Assembly (NCBI GenBank): GCA_904501665.1
Contig: CAJGBT010000014.1
Span: 1 to 22,488 of the forward strand
Length of the DNA: 22,488 nucleotides
Direction: 5' to 3'
Source of the DNA: an uncultured Bacilli bacterium
Lineage (GTDB): Bacteria > Bacillota_I > Bacilli_A > Mycoplasmatales > Mycoplasmoidaceae
A program made the translations under genes and the position numbers. The notes below the pieces were generated by a model. That model searched no databases and was not told the DNA's origin. It worked only from the letters and a program-made list of their open reading frames with translations. Shown piece by piece: positions 1-9,812 of the stretch. How positions within the stretch are numbered: position 1 is the stretch's first letter; each line of letters starts with the position of its first letter.

Positions 1-116
1 CTACAATCACAGATGATAATATTTTAAATTTGCAAAATAAAATAAATAATATGCCAAGAAAAATTTTTAATTGAATGAGTAGTTTAGAATACAAAAATAA
101 AATTTTGATCATTTAA
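1..116 (+). CDS. IS30-type transposase, C-terminal fragment (cut by window edge)
   Basis: Reading frame 3 is open from the window edge and ends with TAA at 114-116, giving 37 residues. The tail contains NNMPRKIFNWMSSLEY, which matches the end of IS30-family transposases, where the pattern is roughly INNRPRKxLxxxTPxE. One TGA is read as Trp inside this motif. Only the last part of the DDE domain is present, so the catalytic residues cannot be seen and I cannot say whether the element is intact. The family call rests on this short motif alone. The sequence that follows (about 117-225) probably includes the right end of the element. Confidence 0.7.
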
Positions 117-133
117 TAACTAAAAAATAAAAA

Positions 134-159
134 TACTCTTAGCCAACAAACCAAGAGTA
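134..159 (+). terminator. Weak hairpin after the transposase
   Basis: A 7-bp inverted repeat, TACTCTT and AAGAGTA, is separated by 12 bases and followed by CTTTAA. It lies 17 bases after the transposase stop. It could end transcription of the transposase or form part of the IS end. The lack of a real T tract makes terminator function uncertain. Confidence 0.35.
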
Positions 160-197
160 CTTTAATGCATCAACAATTTTAATATGATATATTAATA

Positions 198-222
198 TTA
201 GCGTTGCATTTTATATTTCATT
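198..222. repeat. Possible right terminal inverted repeat of the IS30-type element
   Basis: The stretch around TTAGCGTTGCATTTTATATT resembles the GTTGCAC-containing right ends of IS30-family elements as I remember them. It lies downstream of the transposase stop and just before an ordinary terminator. The left end is outside the window, so the repeat cannot be confirmed by pairing and no target duplication can be seen. Confidence 0.25.
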
Positions 223-231
223 TTAGATAAG

Positions 232-260
232 AAGCACCTATTGATTAGGTGCTTTTATTT
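232..260 (+). terminator. Rho-independent terminator
   Basis: A perfect 9-bp stem (AAGCACCTA and TAGGTGCTT) with a 5-base loop TTGAT is followed by TTATTTT. The T tract is on the plus strand only. No plus-strand gene inside the window clearly owns it except the transposase. It may be the terminator of a chromosomal gene left of the IS, separated from its gene by the insertion. It isolates the next gene from transcription coming from the IS. Confidence 0.8.
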
Positions 261-280
261 TCTAAATTTTTAATTTTATT

Positions 281-286
281 TATAAA
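281..286 (+). promoter_or_regulatory. Candidate -10 box for the 305-1021 gene
   Basis: TATAAA lies 18 bases before the ATG at 305, just after the terminator. No convincing -35 box is seen, and AT-rich DNA yields such boxes by chance. It is offered mainly because the terminator upstream implies a new start here. Confidence 0.25.
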
Positions 287-304
287 TGTTAAAATTATTT
301 TATT

Positions 305-1021
305 ATGCGTATTGTTTTTAAACCAATTCAACAATCTAATATAAATGAACGGTATTTAACATTAAATGATTTTAATGTAGTTGATAAGGTTTTTCCTTCA
401 TATTATCATTGTTTTGATAATTTAAAGATTAATTGATTAGATTCTTTTTCTGATCATTCAAGGTATTTTTTAGATATCTATGAAGTAACTTGTAATCGTT
501 GCTATTCATCCCAACAAGCATCATATGCTTTTGCTAATTTAGCTCATAATGCCAAAATTATGGTTATAGAATTAACATTAAATTTTGATTTTAATTTTGA
601 TTTTAAGTTATTTAATGAACATTATGTTGATATTTGAAATAATGATTTAAACATTAAATTAATTAAACCACTAATCACTACTTCTTTTAATGATAAACAA
701 TCTCCATACCTTGCTTTTAGGTCATTAGCTACTAGTTATTTTGTTAAAATTTTAAATCTTTTTAGTACTAATATCATGTGCGAAAAACAAGATAACAAAA
801 TCATATTAGCATATTTAGTAAATGATAATAATGATCAATTAGATATGATTTTAAATTGATTTATAGATGCAATATATGAAATGGTCAAAAGTTTTTCTGG
901 TCGACTTGAACATCCACTTCCAAAAATTGTTTATCAAAATAAAGTTAATATGAAAGATTGATATGATAAACGTCGAAAAGAACATAAAAAGAAAAAGGAA
1001 ATTAGTACATTAAATTATTAA
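305..1021 (+). CDS. Hypothetical protein, 238 aa
   Basis: This is an open frame of 238 residues from ATG at 305 to TAA at 1019-1021, with four TGA codons read as Trp. I do not recognise the family. The protein appears soluble: it has no signal peptide and no membrane segment. The middle holds a Phe/Asp/Asn-rich stretch (LNFDFNFDFKLF), and the C-terminus is strongly basic (KRRKEHKKKKE), which might bind nucleic acid, but that is only inference. There is a cluster of Cys and aromatic residues near residues 63-68 (TCNRCY) without a second CxxC, so a zinc site is not supported. No clear Shine-Dalgarno sequence precedes the ATG. The gene follows a terminator and precedes sodA by 48 bp on the same strand. 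Codon use looks like that of its neighbours. Confidence 0.75.
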
Positions 1022-1038
1022 TTTTGGATTTTTTCATT

Positions 1039-1044
1039 TATGAT
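1039..1044 (+). promoter_or_regulatory. Candidate -10 box before sodA
   Basis: TATGAT lies 25 bases before the sodA start, in the short gap after the preceding gene. No -35 hexamer is seen at normal spacing. The gene may instead be read through from upstream. Confidence 0.25.
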
Positions 1045-1069
1045 ATAAACATTAAAAAGGAGATTTAGA

Positions 1070-1669
1070 ATGTTTGTTTTAAAAAAAATAGATTATAGTT
1101 TTGATGCATTAGAACCTTTTATTGATAAGAAAACGATGGAAATACATCATACAAAACACCATCAAGGATATGTTAATAACTTAAATAAAGCTCTTGAAAA
1201 ATATGATGAATGAAAAAACCAAGACTTAGAGACATTATTAAAATCTTTACATTTATTACCTAAAGAAATCCAAACTGCTATTAGAAATAATGGGGGTGGA
1301 GTTTATAACCATGATTTTTATTTCAAAATTCTTGCTAAAAATAAAAAAAACATTGATGCACAACTTTTAAAAAAAATTGTTGAAGATTTTGGGAGTTTAG
1401 ATAATTTAAAAGCTACATTTTATACAGCTGCATTATCAAATTTTGGGTCAGGTTGAACCTGATTATGTTTAGATAAAAATAAATTAAAAGTTATTAATAC
1501 ATCAGGACATGATTGTGTTATTACAAATGATTTAAAACCATTAATTTGTATAGATGTTTGAGAACATGCTTATTATTTAAAATTTCAAAATAGAAGAAAT
1601 GAATATATTGAAACATTTTGAGAATTAATTAATTGAGACTTAGTTAGTGAATTATTTCTTGCCAATTAA
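1070..1669 (+). CDS. sodA: Superoxide dismutase (Mn/Fe family)
   Basis: The product converts superoxide to oxygen and hydrogen peroxide in the cytoplasm. It has 199 residues, close to the usual 195-210. The N-terminal motif TMEIHHTKHHQGYVNN and the C-terminal DVWEHAYYLKFQNRR are classic for the family. The four metal ligands can be placed at H26, H81 (in YNHDFYF), D162 and H166. Gly77 in the GGG stretch is the residue usual in Mn enzymes. The second-sphere glutamine expected near residue 147 (NQD in Mn enzymes) is replaced by His147 in SGHDCV, a change known from some iron or cambialistic enzymes, so the metal cannot be assigned. A strong AAGGAG at 1057-1062 fixes the start. The TGA in GSGW and in DVWEH must be Trp. 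The next gene starts 8 bp downstream, suggesting co-transcription. Superoxide dismutase is uncommon in mycoplasmas. Confidence 0.95.
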
Positions 1670-1677
1670 TTATTTGT

Positions 1678-2628
1678 ATGAACAATTTTAATGTATTGTT
1701 ATTTTTTTTAACTATAATTTTTGTAATCTTAATATTCTTATGTAATATTTATTTTTCCAATGTTAAATTATTTTATAAATATTATTTTTGATTACCAATT
1801 GGTTGTTTCTTATTAATTTATTTTTTATTAGTTCGTTGAATACCTGATTTAAACAATTTGATTGTCAATTCTAGTAAGAATATTAGTATCCAGCAGCATT
1901 CAGTTTTATGATCTAAAGTATTGTTGCTTGATATGTGCCCTTTATCATATGTTTTATTATCAATAAGTTTGATATTTGATAAGTCTAGGACAACCACTAA
2001 AATTTTATGTCCGATTACTATTATTGGTGGGTGTATAACCATTTTTAGTTTTTTAGTTAATCCACCTGAAGATATTAATACTGTTAGTCAAATTAGATAT
2101 TTTTTCCTTGGTACAGAAACTAACCGTATTTATTTTATGATGCATTTTTTAATGGTTTTATTTGGATTAGGTTTATATCTAAATACAAAAACATTCACTA
2201 AATATTCTTTAGTTGGTGAATTACTATTTTTAGTTTTCTTTATTGTATATGTAGAGATTATTGTTCATTGCATAGACATTCAATCAAATGCTTCTGGAAT
2301 GGTTCAAGGAGATTGATTGTGACCAAATAATATCAATGGTTATTGATATAGCCAATATGGCTTTGTTTATAATTTAATTCCCATCCTCTTCCCAGGAGTT
2401 GTTATTTTTTGATACTTTATTATTTTCTTAATAATCTTATTACTTTTGTTTATTAAAAACCGATTTGTAAAAAACAAAAATAAGATTTCACAAATTAATA
2501 GTTATTGACATCAAAAATTTAAATTTTGTACTAGGCAACTTACTTTAGTTGATAATTGATTTGATAAAGTAGCTAATAAACTACCTCAATGATTAAGAAC
2601 TAATTATTTGAATATTATTATTGATTAG
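1678..2628 (+). CDS. Polytopic membrane protein, DUF5378-like, 316 aa
   Basis: The protein has about seven hydrophobic segments, near residues 5-24, 36-53, 81-99, 111-127, 152-168, 179-197 and 233-259, and a basic C-terminal tail. The motif QHSVLWSKVLLLDMCP followed by LIFDKSR and later RIYFMMH looks like a mycoplasma-restricted membrane family that I recall as DUF5378, distantly similar to YwaF/TMEM164-type proteins. That assignment is from memory. No function is known to me. The gene starts 8 bp after sodA, so the two are probably co-transcribed. Its last 36 bp overlap the 3' end of the convergent gene on the other strand. The protein encoded at 3780-4991 on the minus strand shares its core pattern and is probably a diverged paralogue. 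Several TGA codons are read as Trp. Confidence 0.8.
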
Positions 2629-3771
2629 GATTTTTTTATTAATAAAATTAATCAGGAAATAAAAAGCACTAAAAGTAAGCAGCATTATCGGGATTCCTAA
2701 AAGATAAATTAGATTACCACTTTGTTTTTGAAAAACTAAATTAGGATTAACATTGGTAGCAAATCCATAAACTGAAAAAGGAATTAAGAAAGGAACAGTA
2801 TATAAATAATTACCATAAATTATTGGATAAATCATAGCATTTCAAAATGCTACCATTGTCTTTTTATTATCAATAATAATTAATTTATTAATAGCTTGAA
2901 TTTTAGAAAAAATAATAAAAATAATAATAGTAATAACCTGATTAATAGCATGTAAAAAAATTGACTTAATATTATCTAAAATGTTTCATCATGATGTTCA
3001 AACAAAACTATTATTAGTGATTAATGTTGGAATAGATCCTATTCAAAATACAATACCAACAATAATCATATATATGCTAATATTCACCAATCATGTTCTA
3101 TTTTTGATTAATGTTCTTTTAAAAATCATTAAAACAAAAAAAGCAATATTAGTTAGTTGTGTAAAATAGGAAAACACATTTATTAAATAACTATTTTCAA
3201 TGTTACGATGTGAACTTACAACTAATTGTAAACCAGGTGATAAAAATAATAAAATAATATCTAAAAAGAGTATCAAAAAAAGAGCATCATAAGTTATTAA
3301 AAAACTCTTTTTAATATAAATTCTACTTTTTAATTCATTAAAATCTTTTTGAAAGCATTTTAACCATTTATTATTTTTCAAAGTTAATTTTTTAATAATT
3401 GATTTAATGAAATAGATATCACAAAAGCTAAAAACACTAAAAGTAAAGAAATGAAGTATTAACCATTTTCATGCCTTTTTTGATCATATAAATCATTTAA
3501 GAAAGTTATAAGTATTTCATATGCAAGTAAATATAAATAAAATAATGCTTCATAGAAAAACAAACCGGTAATTACCAAGCATAACTTGATATTGATTAAT
3601 TGGTTCTCATATAGGATTATGAATAAATGAAAGAACAGCAAAAGTAACAAAAAGGATTAATGTTAAAAAATTTAATCAATAGAATAGGATAACTTTTAGT
3701 AAATATTTAGTTTTATTTTCATTTGAATTCTTAATTAAATTAATTATTTGTCAGTCACAAGCTGCATTCAT
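2593..3771 (-). CDS. Polytopic membrane protein, possibly DUF1600-like, 392 aa
   Basis: Reading TGA as Trp joins several short open stretches into one 392-residue frame. There are about nine hydrophobic segments, near residues 25-49, 68-87, 101-124, 160-179, 197-216, 231-249, 270-289, 313-333 and 355-377. The C-terminal half contains NVFSYFTQLTNIAFF, a lone His in IFLHAINQ, and YPIIYGNYLYTVPFL followed by VYGFATNVNPN. These resemble mycoplasma membrane proteins that I recall under DUF1600 or MAGa3780, but I am not sure. No enzyme motif is visible. The start codon lies 8 bp after the stop of the upstream membrane-protein gene, so the pair forms an operon. The 3' end overlaps the convergent plus-strand gene by 36 bp, with no room for a separate terminator. 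Confidence 0.78.
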
Positions 3772-3779
3772 TTTTATTT

Positions 3780-4991
3780 TTAATTGTTATTAATTATATT
3801 AGATGTTGGTATACTAGCCATAGCTTTTTTATTTTTTCTTCAAATCTTTTTCTTTTCTTTATATTCCATATATTTTGTTTGATCAAGAACTAGTGCTTCT
3901 AAATTATCTTTATTGATACCTTTACCTAAGTTTTTTTCTTGATTTAGTTTCACTAAATTAATATTAAAATCTTTTCCTTTTAAACCATATAAATATGCTC
4001 TAGTTGATTTTAATCACAAGAAATTATTAATTAATGAATCAACAAAATAAAAACCAGATTTTAAAATTTTACTATTTTGGTATCAAGGATTATAAATAAC
4101 AATAATTTTTCTTACATTTAATGTAAGTAGATTTTTAACAAAAATAAAGAATGTAACAATAGAAAAAGACAATAGCATTAATACTACTCTAAGCAAACTA
4201 ATTGATTGAGCGCCAAATTGTGTAAATGAACTACCAGTTACATTATTAATTTTAAAGAAGACACCATAACCTAGTACATCACTATTCTCCAAATTCCCAA
4301 AAATTAATTTTCAATCACTTAAATTAAATCCTGATGTATTAAGAGAAACATCAGCTACATAAATACAAATAACTAAATATAAATAACAAGCTAAAAATGT
4401 AACAAATGTTGATAGGATAGATCAACGTGAAAATTGTTTAGCTGATACTAAAATTCCAGTGGCTCCAAAAATTGTTAAACAATAAGAAATAAAATGGAAG
4501 CGAGTAATACCATTACCTATTAATAAATATTTTCATAAATCCATGTTTTTAATAAACGCTGTATCAGCATCATAATCATTTAGTAAAGTTAAGATAGCAA
4601 TTGGTAAAACAGCAGTGATAGTAATCACACTAAAAACTTTACTGACTGCATTAGAGTTACAAAAGATTAAACATAAACTAATGATTAACATAAAAAGATC
4701 ACTAGCATTTAATAACAAAAGATTAGAATATAATAATGACCAAATTATTTTTGGGTCCATACCAGAATTAGCAGCAAGAGTATCACTTATAATTCCGTTA
4801 TTTTTATAATTAATAAAATCAATGATATATCAAATATATTTTCCAACAATAAAGACAATTAACATTACAATTCCATAGGAAATAGTAAAACGTTTATCCA
4901 AGAACAAACGAGTTAATTTTGGCCCAACAATAAGTGTGCCTAAAAATAAAATGCTAATAATAATAATTAGGATTATTGATAAAATTCCCAT
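3780..4991 (-). CDS. Polytopic membrane protein, diverged DUF5378-like paralogue, 403 aa
   Basis: This 403-residue frame with TGA as Trp carries about seven hydrophobic segments in the first 290 residues, then a soluble, Lys/Asn-rich tail of about 110 residues. Its core (residues 84-190) aligns by eye with residues 74-175 of the 316-aa protein encoded at 1678-2628: both have an S-x-x-LLL start, LIF then Ser then Lys, an ITI stretch, a Leu-Asn turn, then a Y-x-x-x-G, R-x-x-F and FG series. The two are therefore likely paralogues, although sequence identity is low. The extra C-terminal tail is absent from the shorter protein. Function is unknown. It is the first gene of a two-gene minus-strand operon and is divergent from the helicase gene. 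A possible -10 box lies about 12 bp before the ATG, which would give a nearly leaderless transcript. Confidence 0.78.
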
Positions 4992-5001
4992 AAATATAAT
5001 T

Positions 5002-5013
5002 TATTATATAATA
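5002..5013. promoter_or_regulatory. 12-bp palindrome with a TATAAT box on each strand
   Basis: TATTATATAATA reads the same on both strands and holds TATAAT on the minus strand (5003-5008) and on the plus strand (5007-5012). The minus copy would serve the membrane-protein operon starting at 4991. The plus copy is 128 bp from the helicase start, where a nearer promoter exists. The same 12 bases occur at 11453-11464 in the other divergent gap. Confidence 0.35.
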
Positions 5014-5043
5014 TCTATTTTCATCATTATCAATAAAATATAT

Positions 5044-5073
5044 TTGAATAATATTACACTACTTGTATATAAT
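5044..5073 (+). promoter_or_regulatory. Candidate promoter of the helicase gene
   Basis: TTGAAT (5044-5049) and TATAAT (5068-5073) are separated by 18 bases, a normal sigma-70-type arrangement. It would start transcription near 5080 and give a leader of about 60 bases. That leader has a 7-bp hairpin (TAAAATG at 5100-5106, CATTTTA at 5112-5118) upstream of the GGAGG ribosome site at 5132-5136. This is the best-formed promoter in the window. Confidence 0.5.
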
Positions 5074-5140
5074 AATAAAAGGTTTATCAAATGCTTTTAT
5101 AAAATGAAAAACATTTTAAATAGTCATAGAGGGAGGGCTA

Positions 5141-8100
5141 ATGAAAAAGGCAATCAAACAAAAATTATTAAATTTAGTAACTTTTAATCCAAATGATTAT
5201 TGTATTAAATCAAGTATTTCACCAAGACATATTGATATTTTAAAATATGTAAGAAAAAACACTTTTGAAAGTTTTATAAATGGTGAAACTGATGTCTTAG
5301 AAATTTCAGCTGCATCTGGAATTGCAATTTTTGAAGACCAACTAAAGAAAACTAAAAATGTTCAGGAATTTGTTCAAGTAGTTAATGGGAATGGATTTTC
5401 TATTTCTGAAAATAGAATTAGAGAATTAAGTAGTAACTTTGATGCAAATAGAAAAAAAGCAATTAGTTATTATACTGATCAAATGCGTTCATTTAAGAAA
5501 CAATTCATTTCATTAAATAAAATTGCCAATAATTATTTCAATGATACAACCATTTGACCATTATATTTATGTTTTAAATTTGTTAAAGGAAAAATTGGTA
5601 ATAATATTGCTATAAAAGCTCCATTAATAATTTATAAAATCACTATTATTGAAGAAGGTTCCAAACTTTATCTTAAGAAATTAATTGATGAAAAAATTGT
5701 TAATGAAAAGATTCAAGTAGTTATGAATAAAGAATACCCTTCAACTACTGAAACTGCTGAAGAACTATTAAATAATTTAAGTTTTGATGAATACATATCA
5801 AGATTTGAAAAAATGATTGGATATAGAATTAATTTAAGTCAATCTGATTTTGAAGGGTTTGTACAAGAAGATGTCAAAACCATATTAGAAAAATACAATA
5901 AACTTCAAGTTGAAAATAGTGCCCTTATTGGAATTTTTGAACCAGGTGGTGGAGCCTTAAAAGAAGATTTAAAGAAAATTATTGAATTAGATGTGGACCC
6001 TTTTGAAAATCAAATTGAAAGTGATTTTAAACCTAATACATTTTTTGAAGAAAAAATTATTAAAGACCCTTGTTCAATTTTTGAAATTGGAAAACCACTA
6101 AATATTTATCAAAAATATGCAGTTGCTTCATCTTTATCTCAATCTACATTAATTTATGGGCCACCAGGTACTGGTAAATCAGAAGTAATTTCTAATATCA
6201 TAGCTAATGCTTTAATTAAAGGTAAATCAACATTAATGGTTTCAGAAAAGAAAGCAGCACTTGATGTTTTAACCGAAAGAATGAATTCATTATCACAATT
6301 TACTTTATATTTATTTGATTCTCAATTAAAAGATGATTTTTATAAAAAAATTGATAACTTAAATTCTCTTTTAGGAACACAATGATATCGAGAACCATCT
6401 AAATATTCAAAATCATCAACAATTGAACCATTAAAATTTAATAAAGATGAATTGATGTTCATGAAAAATTATGAAGATTGATATAGTGAAGTTCATTATT
6501 TATTAAAAAAGCATTGAAACATTGAAGATTTTAATGATGGAATTTATAAAATGGATTATATTGATTATCAAAATTTAAAAAATGAATTAGGTGAACAATT
6601 ATGTAATGAATGATTAACTGAAATTAATATTGAAGGAATTGGAACAACAACTCTTTTAGAAGTATTTAAAAAGATCTATGTTAATAGTGGATACTTTTTT
6701 TCTAGTATTGAAGTATTTTTTAGTGAATATTTAAAGTTTAAAAAATTCATTAAAAAGTTTAATTTATTAGAAAGAAATACATCAGATGAATTAAATAAAT
6801 ATTTAAAACACATTGTCAACAAGATAAATTTAAATACAACATTAGTTGAAAAATTCTTATTAGGTGGTAGCAAACTTCATAATTTATTTGAACAATATTT
6901 TGATTTTACAAGCAATAGAACTAAAGAATTAGATGAATTTTTAGCTAAACCATATAAAGAGAAAAAACACTTTTTTACTTTGATTAAATCATATTTAGAT
7001 TTTAGAGTTAATACATTAGAAAAAAACATGGAATTATTAGAAATCCCTACATCTCAATTAATTTCTAATATTAAAATTTGTGAAAATTTTATCAATAAAT
7101 ACAAGAAATTAATTTCAACAGATGATTGATTAACATTTTTAAATAATAATCAAAATAAATTAGAAAAGTTTATGAATCTATATAATAATGCTAATGAACA
7201 AGATCAAGAAGTTGTATTTGCTGAATTTACTATTAATGGTAGTTTAATTACTAATATTGAAAAATCTACATTAAATATTAAACAAATTAAACTTGTTTCA
7301 AAAGATGCTAATACTATAATTTCAATGATTAATGATTATTTAAAGAATATTAATGTTTTAAAATATGATTTCATTGAAGATTTAATTAAGTATAAAGACT
7401 TATTTAAATATAATGTTGAGTTCTTGCAAAAATTAAGAACATTAGAAGTAATGTTCTCTTCTACTAATCAAGAAATTATTAAAGAATGAAATTGAATTTC
7501 ACTACCATTTATTAAGTATTTATATATCAATCCTATATTAATTTTTGATTTAGATAAAATTGCACCAGTAATGCAAGCTATCTCTTCCCCAATTACAGAC
7601 GATCAATTTAAAAAACTAAAAGTAATTTCAATGTGAAATGAAATCACAAAAGATAATCAAATTTTTTATGAATTAAAAGGTATCCATTTGCAAGATGTCA
7701 TTATGCAAATGCGAAAGGAATCTACACGTTCTTGTACCATTATCGAAGAATTAATTTTTAAGAAGTATGTTAATAATTTAAGAAATTACTTAACTAGGTT
7801 ATCAAGAGATGAAAAGGATGAAATTGCTAATGTTTTACGTTTAGCCTCTAGTGGTTCTAAACCACCAATTGCTCAATTTGTAAAAAGATATTATAAAGCA
7901 TTAAAACAATTATTTCCGATTTGAGTTGCAAGGCCAGATAATGTAGCTGATATGATTCCATTAGTTGAAAATGAATTTTATTATGGTATTTTCGATGAAG
8001 CTAGTCAAATTTCAATTGAAAGAGCTTATCCACTAGTTTACCGTTGTAACATTAAAGTAGTATCAGGTGATGATAAGCAATTAAAACCTACTTCTTTCTT

Positions 8101-9316
8101 TATGAATAAAATTCAATCTCAAGATTTTGAAATTGATGATTTTGATGCTGTTGAATCATTATTAGAAAGAGCAAAAGTGTCATGATGAAATGAATATCAT
8201 TTAAGAAATCATTACCGTTCAGACTCAAAAGAATTAATTGAGTTTTCAAATAAATTTATTTATAAAAATTCATTAGAAATTGCAACGAGATCTAATGTTC
8301 ATGAAAGTGGTATAGAAGTAGTAAATGTTAATGGATTATGAGATCAAGTTAATAAGCAAGAAGCAGAAAAAGTTATTTCTTTGTTAATAGATAACTATGA
8401 AAAATATAATAAAATTTTAATTATTACTTTTAACTCAAAACAATCACAATTAATTGAAAATCTATTATTTGAAAGACGAAGTAAGATTCCTACTGAATTA
8501 GCAGATAAATTAGAAACAAACAACATTGTTATTACTAACTTAGAAAATGTTCAAGGTAACGAAGGTGATTTAGTTATCTTATCAGTTTCATATGGTAAAA
8601 ATGTTGATGGTGTTATTAGATCTAATTTTGGACCATTAATTTTATCTGGTGGTTCAAATAGATTAAATGTTGCCATTACTAGGGCTCGAAAGAAAATGAT
8701 TGTTGTTAAATCATTATATGGAAGTCAAATAAGAGTAAACCAATTAAATCCAAATGCTGTGATTTTCAAAAAATTTATTGAATATATTGATGCTATTAAT
8801 GAAAATAAATCAATTGATACAGTTAATGTAGATGTTGTTGAAAACGATAAAGTAGCATCTGATTCAAAAGAAGATATTGAAATAGCTATTTCTGAAAACA
8901 ATGAAGATATTAGTGAATACAATCCGAATGTTGATATTGATATCGCTTTTTCAAGTGAAGTTGTCAAAGAAATATATAGCGATTTAATCAAAGTTCTAAA
9001 TCAAAAGTATAAAATAATCAGTGATTATAAAGTTGGCTCAAAAAACATTGATTTAGTTGTTTTCAACAAAGAAACTGATACTTTAGTTAAAGCAATATTA
9101 GTAGAAAAATGAAAAACACATCATACTATTAAAGAAATGGTTGAGGATATTGACCGACAATATTTCTTAGAAGATAGAGGATATAGTACATTTAGAGTGA
9201 AAGAATTTGAATGATGTATTGATAAACAAAAAATTATTTCTAAGATAAAAGATTCAATTTTAAATACAAAATCAAGTAGTTCAATTGATTATGTATTATG
9301 ACAAATAGATAAATAA
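5141..9316 (+). CDS. Superfamily 1 (Upf1-like) helicase with DUF4011-like N-terminus and Vsr/DUF559-like nuclease C-terminus, 1391 aa
   Basis: The product is a large ATP-dependent DNA or RNA helicase. Visible motifs are Walker A GPPGTGKS at residues 340-347, Walker B DEAS at 952-955, motif III GDDKQLKPT from 976, HYRS at 1024-1027, a NVQGNEGD motif V, and motif VI RLNVAITRAR at 1174-1183. The roughly 600 residues between Walker A and B form a large insertion, as in DUF4011-type helicases. The N-terminal part has WPLYLCFKFVKG and KAPLIIYKI, which fit DUF4011. The last 120 residues resemble the Vsr/DUF559 (MTES_1575) endonuclease fold: IDLVVF with D1304, then LVEKW with E1322, and the C-terminal GYSTFRVKEFEW. 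The usual ECDG-type motif is altered to EKWK, so cleavage activity is uncertain. A GGAGG site lies 4 bases before the ATG. The function could be repair or anti-phage defence; mycoplasmas also carry related helicases of unknown role. TrmL starts 4 bp downstream. Confidence 0.9.
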
Positions 9317-9320
9317 GTAA

Positions 9321-9812
9321 ATGATTAATATTATTTTATTTGAACCTGAAATTCCTGAAAATACAGGTAATATTGCAAGAACATGTGTAGCTTTTAATGC
9401 TAAACTTCATTTAATTAAACCATATGGGTTTTTCTTAACTTCTAACAAATTAAAACGTAGTGGAGTTAATTATTGACAACATCTTAAAATGTTTGAATAT
9501 GATTCCTTTGACGATTTTTTAAAACAAAATCATAATCCTAAAATTTACATGTTTACTCGTTATGGACAAAAGAGTCCTAATCAATTTAATTTTAAAAATG
9601 AACAAGAAATATTTTTAATGTTTGGCAAAGAAAGTAGTGGTATAGATAAAAATATTTTGAAAGGGAATTTAGATTATTTAATAAGAATTCCTATGACTAA
9701 TCATGTTAGAAGTATGAATTTATCAAATATAGTAGCTATAGCTATTTATGAGGTAGCAAAGCAATTAAATTTTGATCATCTATGTTTAACTGAACCTTTT
9801 AAGCAATTATAA
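9321..9812 (+). CDS. trmL: tRNA (cytidine/uridine(34)-2'-O)-methyltransferase TrmL
   Basis: This SPOUT-class enzyme uses S-adenosylmethionine to methylate the ribose at wobble position 34 of leucine tRNAs, in the cytoplasm. It has 163 residues, typical of the YibK/TrmL family (about 155-165). The three SPOUT motifs are clear: PENTGNIART at residues 12-21, FGKESSG in the middle, and RIPM followed by RSMNLSNIVAIAIYE near the C-terminus, which form the knotted cofactor site. It starts 4 bp after the helicase stop and is almost surely on the same transcript. Its 3' end overlaps the convergent fmt by 6 bp, and both stop codons lie inside a 16-bp palindrome. Confidence 0.95.

Noticed and set aside
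4950..4980. TAA/ATT triplet run as a phase-variation tract
   Set aside because: It encodes an Ile-rich membrane helix of the minus-strand protein and is imperfect; a triplet change would not shift the frame.
4936..5187. Plus-strand open frame across the divergent gap
   Set aside because: It is an Ile/Asn-rich reading of AT-rich promoter DNA and overlaps the start of the helicase, which has a better ribosome site.
5141..9316. Apparent string of broken helicase fragments
   Set aside because: The breaks are all TGA codons in one frame. With TGA as Trp the frame is continuous from 5141 to 9316 and the helicase motifs come in the right order.
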